The notes beneath the pieces were generated by a model. It was not told where the DNA came from and did not search any database. It saw nothing but the letters and a program-made list of their open reading frames with translations. A DNA stretch of 21,203 nucleotides from a virus, in IMG/VR virus record IMGVR_UViG_3300046777_000568, positions 1-21,203 of that record. One strand, 5' to 3'. The position numbers were made by a program, and so were the translations under genes. Each line of letters starts with the position of its first letter. Position 1 is the first letter of the stretch. This document shows, piece by piece, positions 15,131 through 20,294 of the stretch.

Positions 15131-15388
15131 CTATCCTAACAACTTTCTCAGGGTTTCGTTAAGTACCGACATTTCGTCATGTTTATAAACTGACCAAATT
15201 CGTGCTTGACCATGAATCCCATTATGCGAGCCTTGGTGACAATCCTTACAAAGCGGAATACAGAGATACTGCTGATGTTGCTTAATGTGGTGTGCGTCTG
15301 ATGGCCCAGACTGACCACATACCCCACAAGGCATCTCTTTGATTCTTGCGAGGTGTAGCCTCTCTCTGCTGCTTGGCTTGTTATTCAA
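15131..15388 (-). CDS. HNH-type nuclease, Ref/DUF968-like
   Basis: This 85-aa protein carries a zinc-finger HNH fold: CGVC (C21, C24), the active-site pair in SDAHHIKQH (H33, H34), then IPLCKDCHQGSHNGIHG (C47, C50, H51, H55, H59), followed by the helical end FRAME-typical W65 and ETLRKLL. This arrangement resembles P1 Ref and the small DUF968-type HNH nucleases of phage recombination regions. It would cut DNA, perhaps at recombination intermediates; the substrate cannot be told here. It overlaps the upstream gene by 8 nt and is the last gene before the terminator, so it closes the operon that begins near 17608. Confidence 0.8.
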   Translation of the reverse strand: MNNKPSSRERLHLARIKEMPCGVCGQSGPSDAHHIKQHQQYLCIPLCKDCHQGSHNGIHGQARIWSVYKHDEMSVLNETLRKLLG

Positions 15389-15842
15389 TTTCCACCACCA
15401 GATTACTGTTTGACCTTATGTGGTCTTTTGTTTTCTGAATGTATCTCTCAAACTCACTTCTTGAGATACTTCCTTGCTGTAGATCAGCGTATTCGATCAA
15501 GTCTCTACAGGCTTTGATTCCTTCCCCATCCAAACCCATTCTCATTGTCTCTTGATAGCGCATAGCGGCTTTATGGAGGCTTTCTTGGGCTTTCTCGCAG
15601 ATAGGTAGCACCTCTGGGCCAACTCCATGCTTTCCCATCATCTCAGACAGGTTTAGAACATCTACCAAGGTACGCCAATCAGCAACAGTTCCATTGCCCT
15701 TAGTGATAGCTTCCAAAGCCGAATACTCAAGCATCCTTAGTTTGTCCAGCTTGTCCCTTTGAGTTATCGCTGCTCCCGTTATGGCATGGGTCAGAGGATC
15801 GATCAAGTTCCAATGCTTTCTCTTTGTTTTCTTGCGAGTCAT
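15381..15842 (-). CDS. Conserved phage protein, KHWNLIDP family, unknown function
   Basis: This 153-aa protein starts at the ATG at 15842 (GGGA about 7 nt upstream); an ATG at 15863 is possible. It is largely helical: RKHWNLIDPLTHAITGAAI, LRMLEYSALEAITKGNGT, DWRTLVDVLNLSEMMGKHGV and RDLIEYADLQQGSISRSEFE. I recall close relatives in phages and prophages of Burkholderiales, always hypothetical. No catalytic motif is apparent. It shares 116 nt at its start with the MGKGS gene in another frame and overlaps the HNH gene by 8 nt, so it belongs to the middle operon. Confidence 0.75.
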   Translation of the reverse strand: MTRKKTKRKHWNLIDPLTHAITGAAITQRDKLDKLRMLEYSALEAITKGNGTVADWRTLVDVLNLSEMMGKHGVGPEVLPICEKAQESLHKAAMRYQETMRMGLDGEGIKACRDLIEYADLQQGSISRSEFERYIQKTKDHIRSNSNLVVEIE

Positions 15843-15930
15843 TATCTTTCCCGAAAATGGCATCCCATCGGTTTGCGTATTCTTCGTTAGTTACTGAGAA
15901 TTTTCTTGGAGTAGAACCTTTGCCCATCAT
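15727..15930 (-). CDS. MGKGS-type small phage protein
   Basis: This 67-aa frame starts at the double ATG at 15930/15927, with AGG 4 nt before the first. The N-terminal half, GKGSTPRKFSVTNEEYANRW with DAIFGK, matches a short protein (MGKGSxPRPFSV...FxxxFDxIFGK) found in very many phages and of unknown function. The second half (residues of about 31-67) is polar and low-complexity and lies entirely over the start of the next gene, in another frame. So the core is probably ancient and the tail is overlap-derived. A longer version starting at 16050 would cover most of the zinc-ribbon gene and is rejected. Confidence 0.75.
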   Translation of the reverse strand: MMGKGSTPRKFSVTNEEYANRWDAIFGKDNDSQENKEKALELDRSSDPCHNGSSDNSKGQAGQTKDA

Positions 15931-16054
15931 CTTGCCTTTCTTGATTTCCACATCTATGCCGATTTGCTGCCTGTAATGCTTCAAACGCCCATTTACAGTT
16001 AGTGCATACCCAATATGGCGGGTTATTAGGTGCGTCTTTCTTTTGTTCAATCAT
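15887..16054 (-). CDS. 55-aa putative zinc-ribbon protein
   Basis: The start at 16054 overlaps the stop of the upstream gene (ATATGATTGA), which suggests coupled translation; a GTG at 16072 is the alternative. Residues 14-36 (YWVCTNCKWAFEALQAANRH then RCG) hold CxxC and, 12 residues on, HRC, a plausible zinc-binding knuckle. The remainder is polar. The family is not known to me. It overlaps the MGKGS gene by 44 nt, so if both are real this stretch is dense dual coding; codon analysis or mass spectrometry would decide. Confidence 0.55.
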   Translation of the reverse strand: MIEQKKDAPNNPPYWVCTNCKWAFEALQAANRHRCGNQERQDDGQRFYSKKILSN

Positions 16055-16340
16055 ATTGATCGTGGCACTCACAATGCGCCATCCAGTTATAACAAGTCAC
16101 ACAATATCCAGCATCAATCATTGCCATTCTTACTTCGTGGCGTTGTGAGCGATATGCTTCCCATTCTTTTTCAGGTAATCCATCAGGAGATATACGACAA
16201 TCAATTAGTTTTGAAACAGCCTCAAATAGCTCATCATTGCGCTTAAAAACATTGGCAGACCTCTCGATTAGCTTTTTGTTGCCTTCAGTTAAATCGTCTA
16301 TTTTCTTTTGTTGTTCAGCAATAATTCTCTCTAAGCTCAT
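16047..16340 (-). CDS. Coiled-coil protein with C-terminal Cys cluster
   Basis: This 97-aa protein begins with a coiled-coil helix (IIAEQQKKIDDLTEGNKKL, continuing to about residue 45) and ends with a cysteine/histidine group, YCVTCYNWMAHCECH (C80, C83, C90, C92, H93), which could bind zinc. No family is recognised. It overlaps the upstream gene by 4 nt (ATGA) and the downstream gene by 8 nt. AAGGA lies about 10 nt before the start. Accessory role presumed from the operon, unproven. Confidence 0.65.
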   Translation of the reverse strand: MSLERIIAEQQKKIDDLTEGNKKLIERSANVFKRNDELFEAVSKLIDCRISPDGLPEKEWEAYRSQRHEVRMAMIDAGYCVTCYNWMAHCECHDQYD

Positions 16341-16567
16341 GATTTCATATTCCTTACAAAAGTAGCAAAACTCTGCGCTGTGTCGCCAAAAGGCATCTTG
16401 TCAAACTCTTTAGCTACCTCCTCCAGCACCAAGTTTCTTTGAGATGGAGAAACGTAAATATCAAAGTGGTAGGGTTGGCCTAAATTCCTAAGAATTTGCT
16501 TACCAAGGTTACTTTGCTTTTCAACATCGTTGAAAGCCTCATCTTCCTCTTTTGTCCATTCAGTCAT
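16337..16567 (-). CDS. Unknown 76-aa acidic protein
   Basis: The start at 16567 is preceded by GAGG at 5 nt, an excellent site, and lies within the end of the upstream gene (4-nt ATGA overlap). The protein opens MTEWTKEEDEAFNDVEKQ and continues into a structured segment, YHFDIYVSPSQRNLVLEEVA with KEFDKMPFGDTAQSFATFVR. I do not recognise a named family. No membrane segment or catalytic motif is seen. The longer frame to 16609 begins with a poor non-ATG codon and is not preferred. Confidence 0.7.
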   Translation of the reverse strand: MTEWTKEEDEAFNDVEKQSNLGKQILRNLGQPYHFDIYVSPSQRNLVLEEVAKEFDKMPFGDTAQSFATFVRNMKS

Positions 16568-17007
16568 TTTTTCCTCGCTATTCGTGAAGAGCCTTTTGTT
16601 ACACCCCAATCTGTTGCCTGATTACGATTAGAGTAGCTAAGATGATTCATATCAATTCTTTTACTATTTCTCTTGTTTCGTTCTCGTTCTCTTGCAAGTT
16701 CTAAGTCATAAATGACATCTTTCTCTGTGTCATAAGAACTTGTTTCAAGTTTTCGTAAAAGAAGTATGTCTTTATCTGGGGTTTGTTCCCACAATCTTTT
16801 GTTAATTTTTGACAAGTGGTTTGCAACAAATATACGAATTCCTATTTTCCAAGGATATGGCGTAGGTGGTATGCGCTTTAATGGTGGGTCACATTCATTA
16901 AGTTTTTTTCCAGATATTGCCGAAAACAAATTCATTGCATCCATAACTAAACCAGCGTTACGCCATGTTTTTATTACTGCTGCATCCCAATTCTTTTGAT
17001 CGCTCAT
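16564..17007 (-). CDS. Unknown 147-aa protein of the middle operon
   Basis: AGGT lies about 6 nt before the ATG. The N-terminal part (WDAAVIKTWRNAGLVMDAMN, LFSAISGKKLNECDPPLKR) is helical. The middle (YPWKIGIRIFVANHLSKINK, RLWEQTPDKDILLLRKLETS) is mixed, and the C-terminal 45 residues are strongly basic and Arg/Asn/Ser-rich with RERERNKRNSKR, suggesting nucleic-acid contact. I recall similar sequences in Burkholderiales phages without a known role. Translational coupling to neighbours is indicated by ATGA overlaps at both ends. Confidence 0.7.
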   Translation of the reverse strand: MSDQKNWDAAVIKTWRNAGLVMDAMNLFSAISGKKLNECDPPLKRIPPTPYPWKIGIRIFVANHLSKINKRLWEQTPDKDILLLRKLETSSYDTEKDVIYDLELARERERNKRNSKRIDMNHLSYSNRNQATDWGVTKGSSRIARKK

Positions 17008-17144
17008 GTTTTCACCTGTAACGATTTAGGTACATAAATGCAAGCCTTGTCCTTGGAGTTCTTGACATTGACAGGATTAGGCAGAGAGAACCTTTTGCAA
17101 TTTAGACACTTTGCATCAGGCTCTTTAGGTTTACATCCAAGCAT
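17004..17144 (-). CDS. 46-aa Cys-rich protein
   Basis: The frame starts at 17144 in TGATG, one base shared with the upstream stop, and ends in ATGA with the next start, so it fills the space between two genes exactly. It has four Cys: MLGCKPKEPDAKCLNCKRFS, then DKACIYVPKSLQV. CKPK...CLNC...C could bind one metal ion. No family is recognised. The exact fit between its neighbours is the main support. Confidence 0.65.
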   Translation of the reverse strand: MLGCKPKEPDAKCLNCKRFSLPNPVNVKNSKDKACIYVPKSLQVKT

Positions 17145-17401
17145 CAGATACCACGCAAGTCGTAGTCAACAGAAGCTGAGTGTTCTGCTTCCTCCAAAAG
17201 ATGCTTCTGGAGGCGCATAGAACCTTCGATCTCCAAGTCACGATATTGCTCCATGCTGAAAATACCCATCAGCGAAACCTTTTCGTAGATCACATCCTCA
17301 ATGCTCTCGTTATAAATGCCTTCCTCGTCTTGCTCGTATTCCATAACCACAGTAACGATTACAGAGCCTTCACCAACAGTTGTGTCAAATTTGTATTGCA
17401 T
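17144..17401 (-). CDS. Unknown 85-aa acidic phage protein
   Basis: AAGGA precedes the ATG by about 7 nt. The first 23 residues form a beta-hairpin-like segment (MQYKFDTTVGEGSVIVTVVM). It is followed by an acidic region with SIEDVIYEKVSLMGIFSMEQ and a C-terminal helix, RLQKHLLEEAEHSASVDYDL. Phages encode small proteins with this plan (a beta hairpin, an acidic loop, a helix) but I cannot name a function. It lies 9 nt after the RMF-like gene, second in the operon from the promoter near 17615-17643. Confidence 0.7.
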   Translation of the reverse strand: MQYKFDTTVGEGSVIVTVVMEYEQDEEGIYNESIEDVIYEKVSLMGIFSMEQYRDLEIEGSMRLQKHLLEEAEHSASVDYDLRGI

Positions 17402-17410
17402 GATTTTTCC

Positions 17411-17566
17411 TTAGAAGTAGCAAGCAGTTTCACTAGCATCCATCTTGTCTTGATAGTGATTCCAGCCATCAATCCAATCTTTAGACTTTGACTTGTCGCA
17501 TGGCTCACAAGCTGCTGCTGCATCAAATCCATTACGAAATTCTTTGTTTGTAAAGTACTTGTTCAT
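17411..17566 (-). CDS. RMF-like 51-aa protein
   Basis: This is the first gene after the middle promoter, with AAGGA about 9 nt before the ATG. The protein MNKYFTNKEFRNGFDAAAAC continues EPCDKSKSKDWIDGWNHYQD and a short tail. The layout G-x-DAA ... CxxC ... W-x-x-GW resembles ribosome modulation factor (RMF), in which a G-x-x-A helix, a Cys/Pro turn and a W-x-GW helix occur in the same order and at the same length (55 aa in Escherichia coli). If the likeness is real it could act on host ribosomes. Similarity is by motif only; without a structure prediction it stays tentative. Confidence 0.6.
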   Translation of the reverse strand: MNKYFTNKEFRNGFDAAAACEPCDKSKSKDWIDGWNHYQDKMDASETACYF

Positions 17567-17614
17567 TTTGCTTAATCCTTAAAAGTACCCTCACGAATTG
17601 CTTGGGCTGTCTGA

Positions 17615-17643
17615 AGTATAGCAAACTAAACAGAATGTTTATT
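17615..17643 (-). promoter_or_regulatory. Middle-operon promoter (extended -10)
   Basis: On the minus strand an extended -10, TGC-TATACT (hexamer 17615-17620), lies within TTTGCTATACTT. The -35 is weak (AATAAA at about 17638-17643). Transcription would begin near 17608 and read the small genes from 17566 down to the terminator at 15082-15106. The core and much of the leader recur at the plus-strand promoter at 20854-20881. Confidence 0.7.
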
Positions 17644-17660
17644 CTAGGGACTTACCCTAA
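17644..17660 (-). other. Hairpin directly after ninB
   Basis: The minus-strand RNA forms TTAGGG-TAAGT-CCCTAG (five Watson-Crick pairs plus a wobble) starting on the base after the ninB stop codon. There is no U-run. The stem sequence is nearly the same as in the hairpin at 6741-6756, which also sits at a stop codon. Confidence 0.45.
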
Positions 17661-18062
17661 TCACAGATTTATTCCATTATTTGCTGCCCAAGCGTAAAGC
17701 CACTCTACAAATTCGCTTGCTTGCTCTTTTGTGAACTTACGAGTTTGGTAGCCTAACTGGACTATCCCAGAGCCATCTAGGTTAGGAATGATCTTTCCTT
17801 GGAGGTTTTCTGTTTCACGCAAGTATTGGTCAACCAGTAAGCGTTTCCAATCCTCTGCTGACCACTTAGCACCCATGTGCTGTGCTTGTTTGGCAATGTC
17901 GCCAATCATGGCGTGATATTTTTCTTCTTGCTCTCTGGTTTTGCTGACCAGCTTAATTTCCATCGTTAGATGTTTGCCAGAGTCCAAAGCCTTGGTTATC
18001 TTGTCCCAATGAAGACGAATACTGGTTTTCGCCTGTTCTGTGCTTGTCAGTTGGATAATCAC
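17661..18062 (-). CDS. ninB: NinB-like recombination protein
   Basis: This 133-aa protein matches NinB (Orf of lambda), a single-strand DNA binding recombination mediator that helps load recombinase at SSB-coated DNA. Typical segments are the N-terminal beta strands (MIIQLTSTEQAKTSIRLHWD, GKHLTMEIKLVSKTREQEEK), YHAMIGDIAKQAQHMGAKWS with AEDWKRLLVD, and the C-terminal helix FTKEQASEFVEWLYAWAAN. Length is close to the 146 aa of lambda. The start is GTG at 18062, with GGAG 7 nt upstream; it overlaps the nuclease gene's stop (GTGA). Its place after replication genes is as in lambda's nin region. Confidence 0.88.
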   Translation of the reverse strand: MIIQLTSTEQAKTSIRLHWDKITKALDSGKHLTMEIKLVSKTREQEEKYHAMIGDIAKQAQHMGAKWSAEDWKRLLVDQYLRETENLQGKIIPNLDGSGIVQLGYQTRKFTKEQASEFVEWLYAWAANNGINL

Positions 18063-18325
18063 TTAACCACTCCGATCATGCGTAAAGCCGCTTCTGGGCT
18101 ATCTATTCTTGCCAAGGTACTTCCAGACCAATTCTCAAAAAAGTCGGCTTGTAGCTTGGTTAAACGATTTTTAGAGCCATCTTTGACCTCTACGAGAAAA
18201 GTGTGACCCTTGTAGCCAACCAAAAGGTCAACAGGTAAGCCAATAATCCAGACATAAGCACCAGCGGCTCGCAAGGCAGAAACTATCTGGGTTTGGTTGG
18301 CATCCACCCTAGCTGCGTATCTCAT
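18059..18325 (-). CDS. Small PD-(D/E)XK nuclease
   Basis: This 88-aa protein has the core of a PD-(D/E)XK nuclease similar to VRR-NUC or Holliday-junction resolvase-like enzymes: an N-terminal helix (NQTQIVSALRAAG), PVDLLVG (D33), TFLVEVKDGS (E46, K48) and LTKLQADFFENW (Q59). All expected active-site residues are present. It is close to minimal length for the fold. Beside ninB it probably acts in phage recombination or resolution of DNA branches. Whether it acts with the methyltransferase three genes upstream as a restriction pair is unknown and less likely. Overlaps at both ends are 4 nt; AGGG precedes the start. Confidence 0.8.
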   Translation of the reverse strand: MRYAARVDANQTQIVSALRAAGAYVWIIGLPVDLLVGYKGHTFLVEVKDGSKNRLTKLQADFFENWSGSTLARIDSPEAALRMIGVVK

Positions 18326-18531
18326 TCGAGTTTCCCTTCTTTCATTTGCGCCATGTACGCTCTTATTCTGTCTCTAGCACCAGAGCCGTATATTCGTTCT
18401 GCTCGTTCCAATCTGGCACGAATCAGATCAGCGTTTTTACTTGCTGTCCAAGAACGATAGAGTTCCCTAGCTTCTGCTTGCTCTAGGATTACCCTATCGT
18501 TTGGGCTTTCTATGTTTCGTCTGGAATACAT
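18322..18531 (-). CDS. Unknown 69-aa Arg-rich protein
   Basis: This helical and basic protein reads MYSRRNIESPNDRVILEQAE, with AELIRARLERAERIYG-like and DRIRAYMAQMK segments further on. Arg/Glu pairs run through the sequence, suggesting a helical hairpin. No family is recognised. It starts 22 nt before the end of the preceding 40-aa gene and overlaps the nuclease gene by 4 nt. Only a weak ribosome binding site is visible, so coupling to the upstream gene is likely. Confidence 0.65.
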   Translation of the reverse strand: MYSRRNIESPNDRVILEQAEARELYRSWTASKNADLIRARLERAERIYGSGARDRIRAYMAQMKEGKLE

Positions 18532-18632
18532 AAGTCGCCAGTTAATTCCAAGGCTTTGTTTATCAGGTGAAGTGGTACAGGTACGCCTTCACGCACCTTG
18601 TCTAGTAGTTTCATAGCGTCAGCGTGACTCAC
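18510..18632 (-). CDS. 40-aa small protein, GTG start
   Basis: The GTG at 18632 begins on the base directly after the TAA stop (18633-18635) of the overprinting frame and has GGAG 8 nt upstream. The protein is MSHADAMKLLDKVREGVPVP then LHLINKALELTGDL and a short tail. The pattern AL-LLD-VREG...P...I--AL--TGDL resembles a short phage protein I have seen in other genomes, of unknown function. Its first 14 nt lie over the 3' end of the methyltransferase gene. Confidence 0.65.
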   Translation of the reverse strand: MSHADAMKLLDKVREGVPVPLHLINKALELTGDLCIPDET

Positions 18633-19419
18633 TTAAGATTCTCCATGCTGTTGCGGCACAAAGTGGCACTTGTCCATTTCCAATGGCTTTAAGTCTGTCC
18701 ACCCTATTGGCCACCCCATCAACCATTCGTACAGGCTCGGGTTTATTGAATGTGGAATATGAGTCCCATTCTTGATTGCATTTTTGTACGCTCCAGAACC
18801 GCCTATGTTCCCGCCTCCAGTCGGAGTCGTTGGTGTTGGCCATGTTGAAAGCCTTTTCTTCAATGCTTTCCTGCTGTTGCTTCCACCATCCAATCCTGTT
18901 GTGTTGGGCGTGTGAAAGAAGTTTTGATTGTCTGGCAACAATCCAGATTCGCTTCCTTTCATGCTTCGCTCCAATGTCTGATGCTCCCAACACTCCCCAT
19001 CTCGCATTAAACCCCATTGTGGCCAAGTCTCCGAGAACTCGTCCAAGTCCCCTAGAAGTGAGCATTGGTGAGTTTTCCACGAACACGAATCTGGGTTGTA
19101 CTTCGTGAATGACCCTTGCCATTTCTCCCCAGAGTCCTGACCTTTCTCCGTCAAGTCCTGCTCCTTTTCCTGCAGCACTAATGTCTTGACATGGAAATCC
19201 ACCTGAGATGACATCGACTTTTCCATTCCAAGGCTTTCCATCGAATGTACAAATGTCGTCCCAGATAGGGAATCTAGGTAAGAGTCCATCAGCTTGCCGT
19301 TGCAATAAAACTCTGCGTGGATAATCTTCGATTTCAACGGCACACACAGTTCTCCACCCGAGCAAATGTCCTGCAAGGATTCCTCCCCCCCCCCCCGCAA
19401 ATAATGCCAACTCATTCAT
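18619..19419 (-). CDS. dcm: DNA (cytosine-5) methyltransferase
   Basis: This 266-aa enzyme would transfer a methyl group from S-adenosylmethionine to carbon 5 of cytosine. Motifs in order: motif I ALFAGGGGGILAGH (5-18), motif IV GGFPCQDIS with catalytic C77 (73-81), motif VI ENS (115-117), motif VIII ERKRIW (154-159), and motif X AIGNGQVP (245-252). The region between VIII and IX (about 163-235), where the target is read, is short. Motif I is encoded through 12 consecutive G. Beyond modifying phage DNA against host restriction (inferred), its site is unknown. The start at 19419 overlaps the replication gene by 4 nt. A second frame runs across almost the whole gene (18633-19415). Confidence 0.93.
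   Translation of the reverse strand: MNELALFAGGGGGILAGHLLGWRTVCAVEIEDYPRRVLLQRQADGLLPRFPIWDDICTFDGKPWNGKVDVISGGFPCQDISAAGKGAGLDGERSGLWGEMARVIHEVQPRFVFVENSPMLTSRGLGRVLGDLATMGFNARWGVLGASDIGAKHERKRIWIVARQSKLLSHAQHNRIGWWKQQQESIEEKAFNMANTNDSDWRREHRRFWSVQKCNQEWDSYSTFNKPEPVRMVDGVANRVDRLKAIGNGQVPLCAATAWRILSESR
18633..19415 (-). CDS. Overprinted frame across dcm, 260 codons
   Basis: A +1 frame relative to dcm stays open for 260 codons. It starts at an ATG 4 nt after the dcm start, and its TAA abuts the GTG of the next gene. The product is unlike random out-of-frame sequence: KYNPDSCSWKTHQCSLLGDL (106-125), FSETWPQWGLMRDGECWE (127-144), TPNTTGLDGGSNSRKA (169-184), WPTPTTPTGGGN (192-203) and YEWLMGWPIGWTDLKPL (229-245). 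I recall this set of motifs, in this order, from phage proteins annotated as hypothetical or methyltransferase-linked. So both frames may be selected. Function unknown. The alternative is that the motifs are only a mirror of conserved dcm codons; testing is described under findings. Confidence 0.5.
   Translation of the reverse strand: MSWHYLRGGGEESLQDICSGGELCVPLKSKIIHAEFYCNGKLMDSYLDSLSGTTFVHSMESLGMEKSMSSQVDFHVKTLVLQEKEQDLTEKGQDSGEKWQGSFTKYNPDSCSWKTHQCSLLGDLDEFSETWPQWGLMRDGECWEHQTLERSMKGSESGLLPDNQNFFHTPNTTGLDGGSNSRKALKKRLSTWPTPTTPTGGGNIGGSGAYKNAIKNGTHIPHSINPSLYEWLMGWPIGWTDLKPLEMDKCHFVPQQHGES
19385..19396 (-). repeat. 12-base poly-G tract within the methyltransferase start
   Basis: The plus strand has 12 consecutive C, read as G12 on the coding strand. 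It encodes the Gly run of methyltransferase motif I at residues 9-12. Tracts of this length are prone to slipped-strand change, and loss or gain of one base would shift the frame. The present length restores the motif without gaps. Confidence 0.9.
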
Positions 19420-20189
19420 ACACCGCCTTTCATTTGTTTAGCAAATTGACGAATGTAGTCAGGCATAGGTGCAGCCCTCTTTTCATCAGCCTTAATCTTT
19501 TCCAATGCAGGGTCAGGCTCGTTCTTTGATGGAACTGTGAGCCTGATGTTGTCAGCAGGATTAACTTTCGGTGCATTGGTGTTTCTCACCCAATTACGCC
19601 ATGTAGCAAACCAATCCAACTTCACACCCTTTTGACCAGCTTGGGCTATCCAGTAGTCCTTGAACTTCTCAAAGGTTTGTTGTGCGTTTAGTTCTGGTCT
19701 TTGTTCAACAAGAAAGTCACACCATTCCTTTGGTAATAAAAAGTCTTGAGAGAGGCGTGAGCCTCGCTTGTTCTTATCTATTGGTTTATGGTTATTGGTT
19801 ATTGGTTCTTGGTTAGGGTTATGTTTGGAAACCACTTGGGTTTTCTGTGGGTTAGCATCTGGGTTTGATTTGGGTCTTCCACCAAGTTTTCCAACCTCAC
19901 GATTACGCTCTGCTTTGGCTTGATAGTCTGCAATTGCCTTGTCGCAACGCTTGTGAAACCAACAATCTCGTTCTTCGTCAAAAGTAAAAAACTCTTGTAA
20001 AACAGATAAAACAGCAGTTTCTTGATGTGTAAGCCGAATCCGTCTGGAAACCTCTTGGGTTTTGTTTGGGATAGGTTTTTCGCTTGTGTAGTACAAGTCA
20101 AGCAAGCGTCTAAATGCCAAGTCCTCATAGGCTGACAAGTGCGCTGTGTCGTGAATGTAGTCACTCACATGAAAAGAATAGTAGTGCAT
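19416..20189 (-). CDS. Replication initiator-like protein, DUF1376 (YdaU/O type)
   Basis: This 257-aa protein starts at the ATG at 20189, with GGAG 7 nt upstream; an earlier start at 20213 gives eight more residues and a poor site. Residues 1-90 are the DUF1376 domain (MHYYSFHVSDYIHDTAHLSA, YEDLAFRRLLDLYYTSEKPI) with Cys and His at CWFHKRCDKAIADY. A polar linker (about 95-150) separates it from a C-terminal domain, FLLPKEWCDFLVEQRPE ... WFATWRNWVRN, resembling the C-terminal region of DnaT- or O-type phage replication proteins. It would bind the origin and recruit the host helicase. The linker region of the gene contains iteron-like repeats. It overlaps dcm by 4 nt. Confidence 0.82.
   Translation of the reverse strand: MHYYSFHVSDYIHDTAHLSAYEDLAFRRLLDLYYTSEKPIPNKTQEVSRRIRLTHQETAVLSVLQEFFTFDEERDCWFHKRCDKAIADYQAKAERNREVGKLGGRPKSNPDANPQKTQVVSKHNPNQEPITNNHKPIDKNKRGSRLSQDFLLPKEWCDFLVEQRPELNAQQTFEKFKDYWIAQAGQKGVKLDWFATWRNWVRNTNAPKVNPADNIRLTVPSKNEPDPALEKIKADEKRAAPMPDYIRQFAKQMKGGV
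19779..19820. repeat. Iteron-like 7-bp repeats, candidate origin
   Basis: On the plus strand five 7-bp units follow each other: ATTGGTT, TATGGTT, ATTGGTT, ATTGGTT, CTTGGTT, then AGGGTTAT. They lie in the gene part that encodes the linker of the replication protein, where lambda has its origin. Because 7 is not a multiple of 3 the repeats are not a protein-level repeat, which points to a DNA-level role. Confidence 0.55.
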
Positions 20190-20294
20190 AAAGCATCTCC
20201 GCAAATCTCCCAAAAAAGAAACAATCGGCAGGCGGGGAGTTCGCTTTTCGGTCTGCTCATGACTTCAGACCTAGCCGTGTTTCAAAACATTGTA

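Noticed and set aside
15931-16050. N-terminal extension of the MGKGS gene to 16050
   Set aside because: The extra 40 residues are unlike the family, which starts at MGKGS, and would cover the zinc-ribbon gene.
19385-19396. The poly-C run as a sequencing error breaking the methyltransferase
   Set aside because: The 12-base length gives an unbroken motif I of normal size, so the reported length is at least consistent; an error of exactly three bases cannot be excluded.
18059-19419. A restriction-modification pair made of the methyltransferase and the PD-(D/E)XK nuclease
   Set aside because: The nuclease is 88 aa, with no specificity domain, and sits directly before ninB, which fits recombination; two small genes separate it from dcm. 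Kept as a weak possibility only.
20202-20280. A 31-codon minus-strand frame between the winged-helix and replication genes, starting MSRPKSELPACRLFLFWEIC
   Set aside because: No good ribosome binding site, overlaps the start of the replication gene, and has no recognisable features. The gap of about 105 nt otherwise holds only the leader and binding site of the replication gene.
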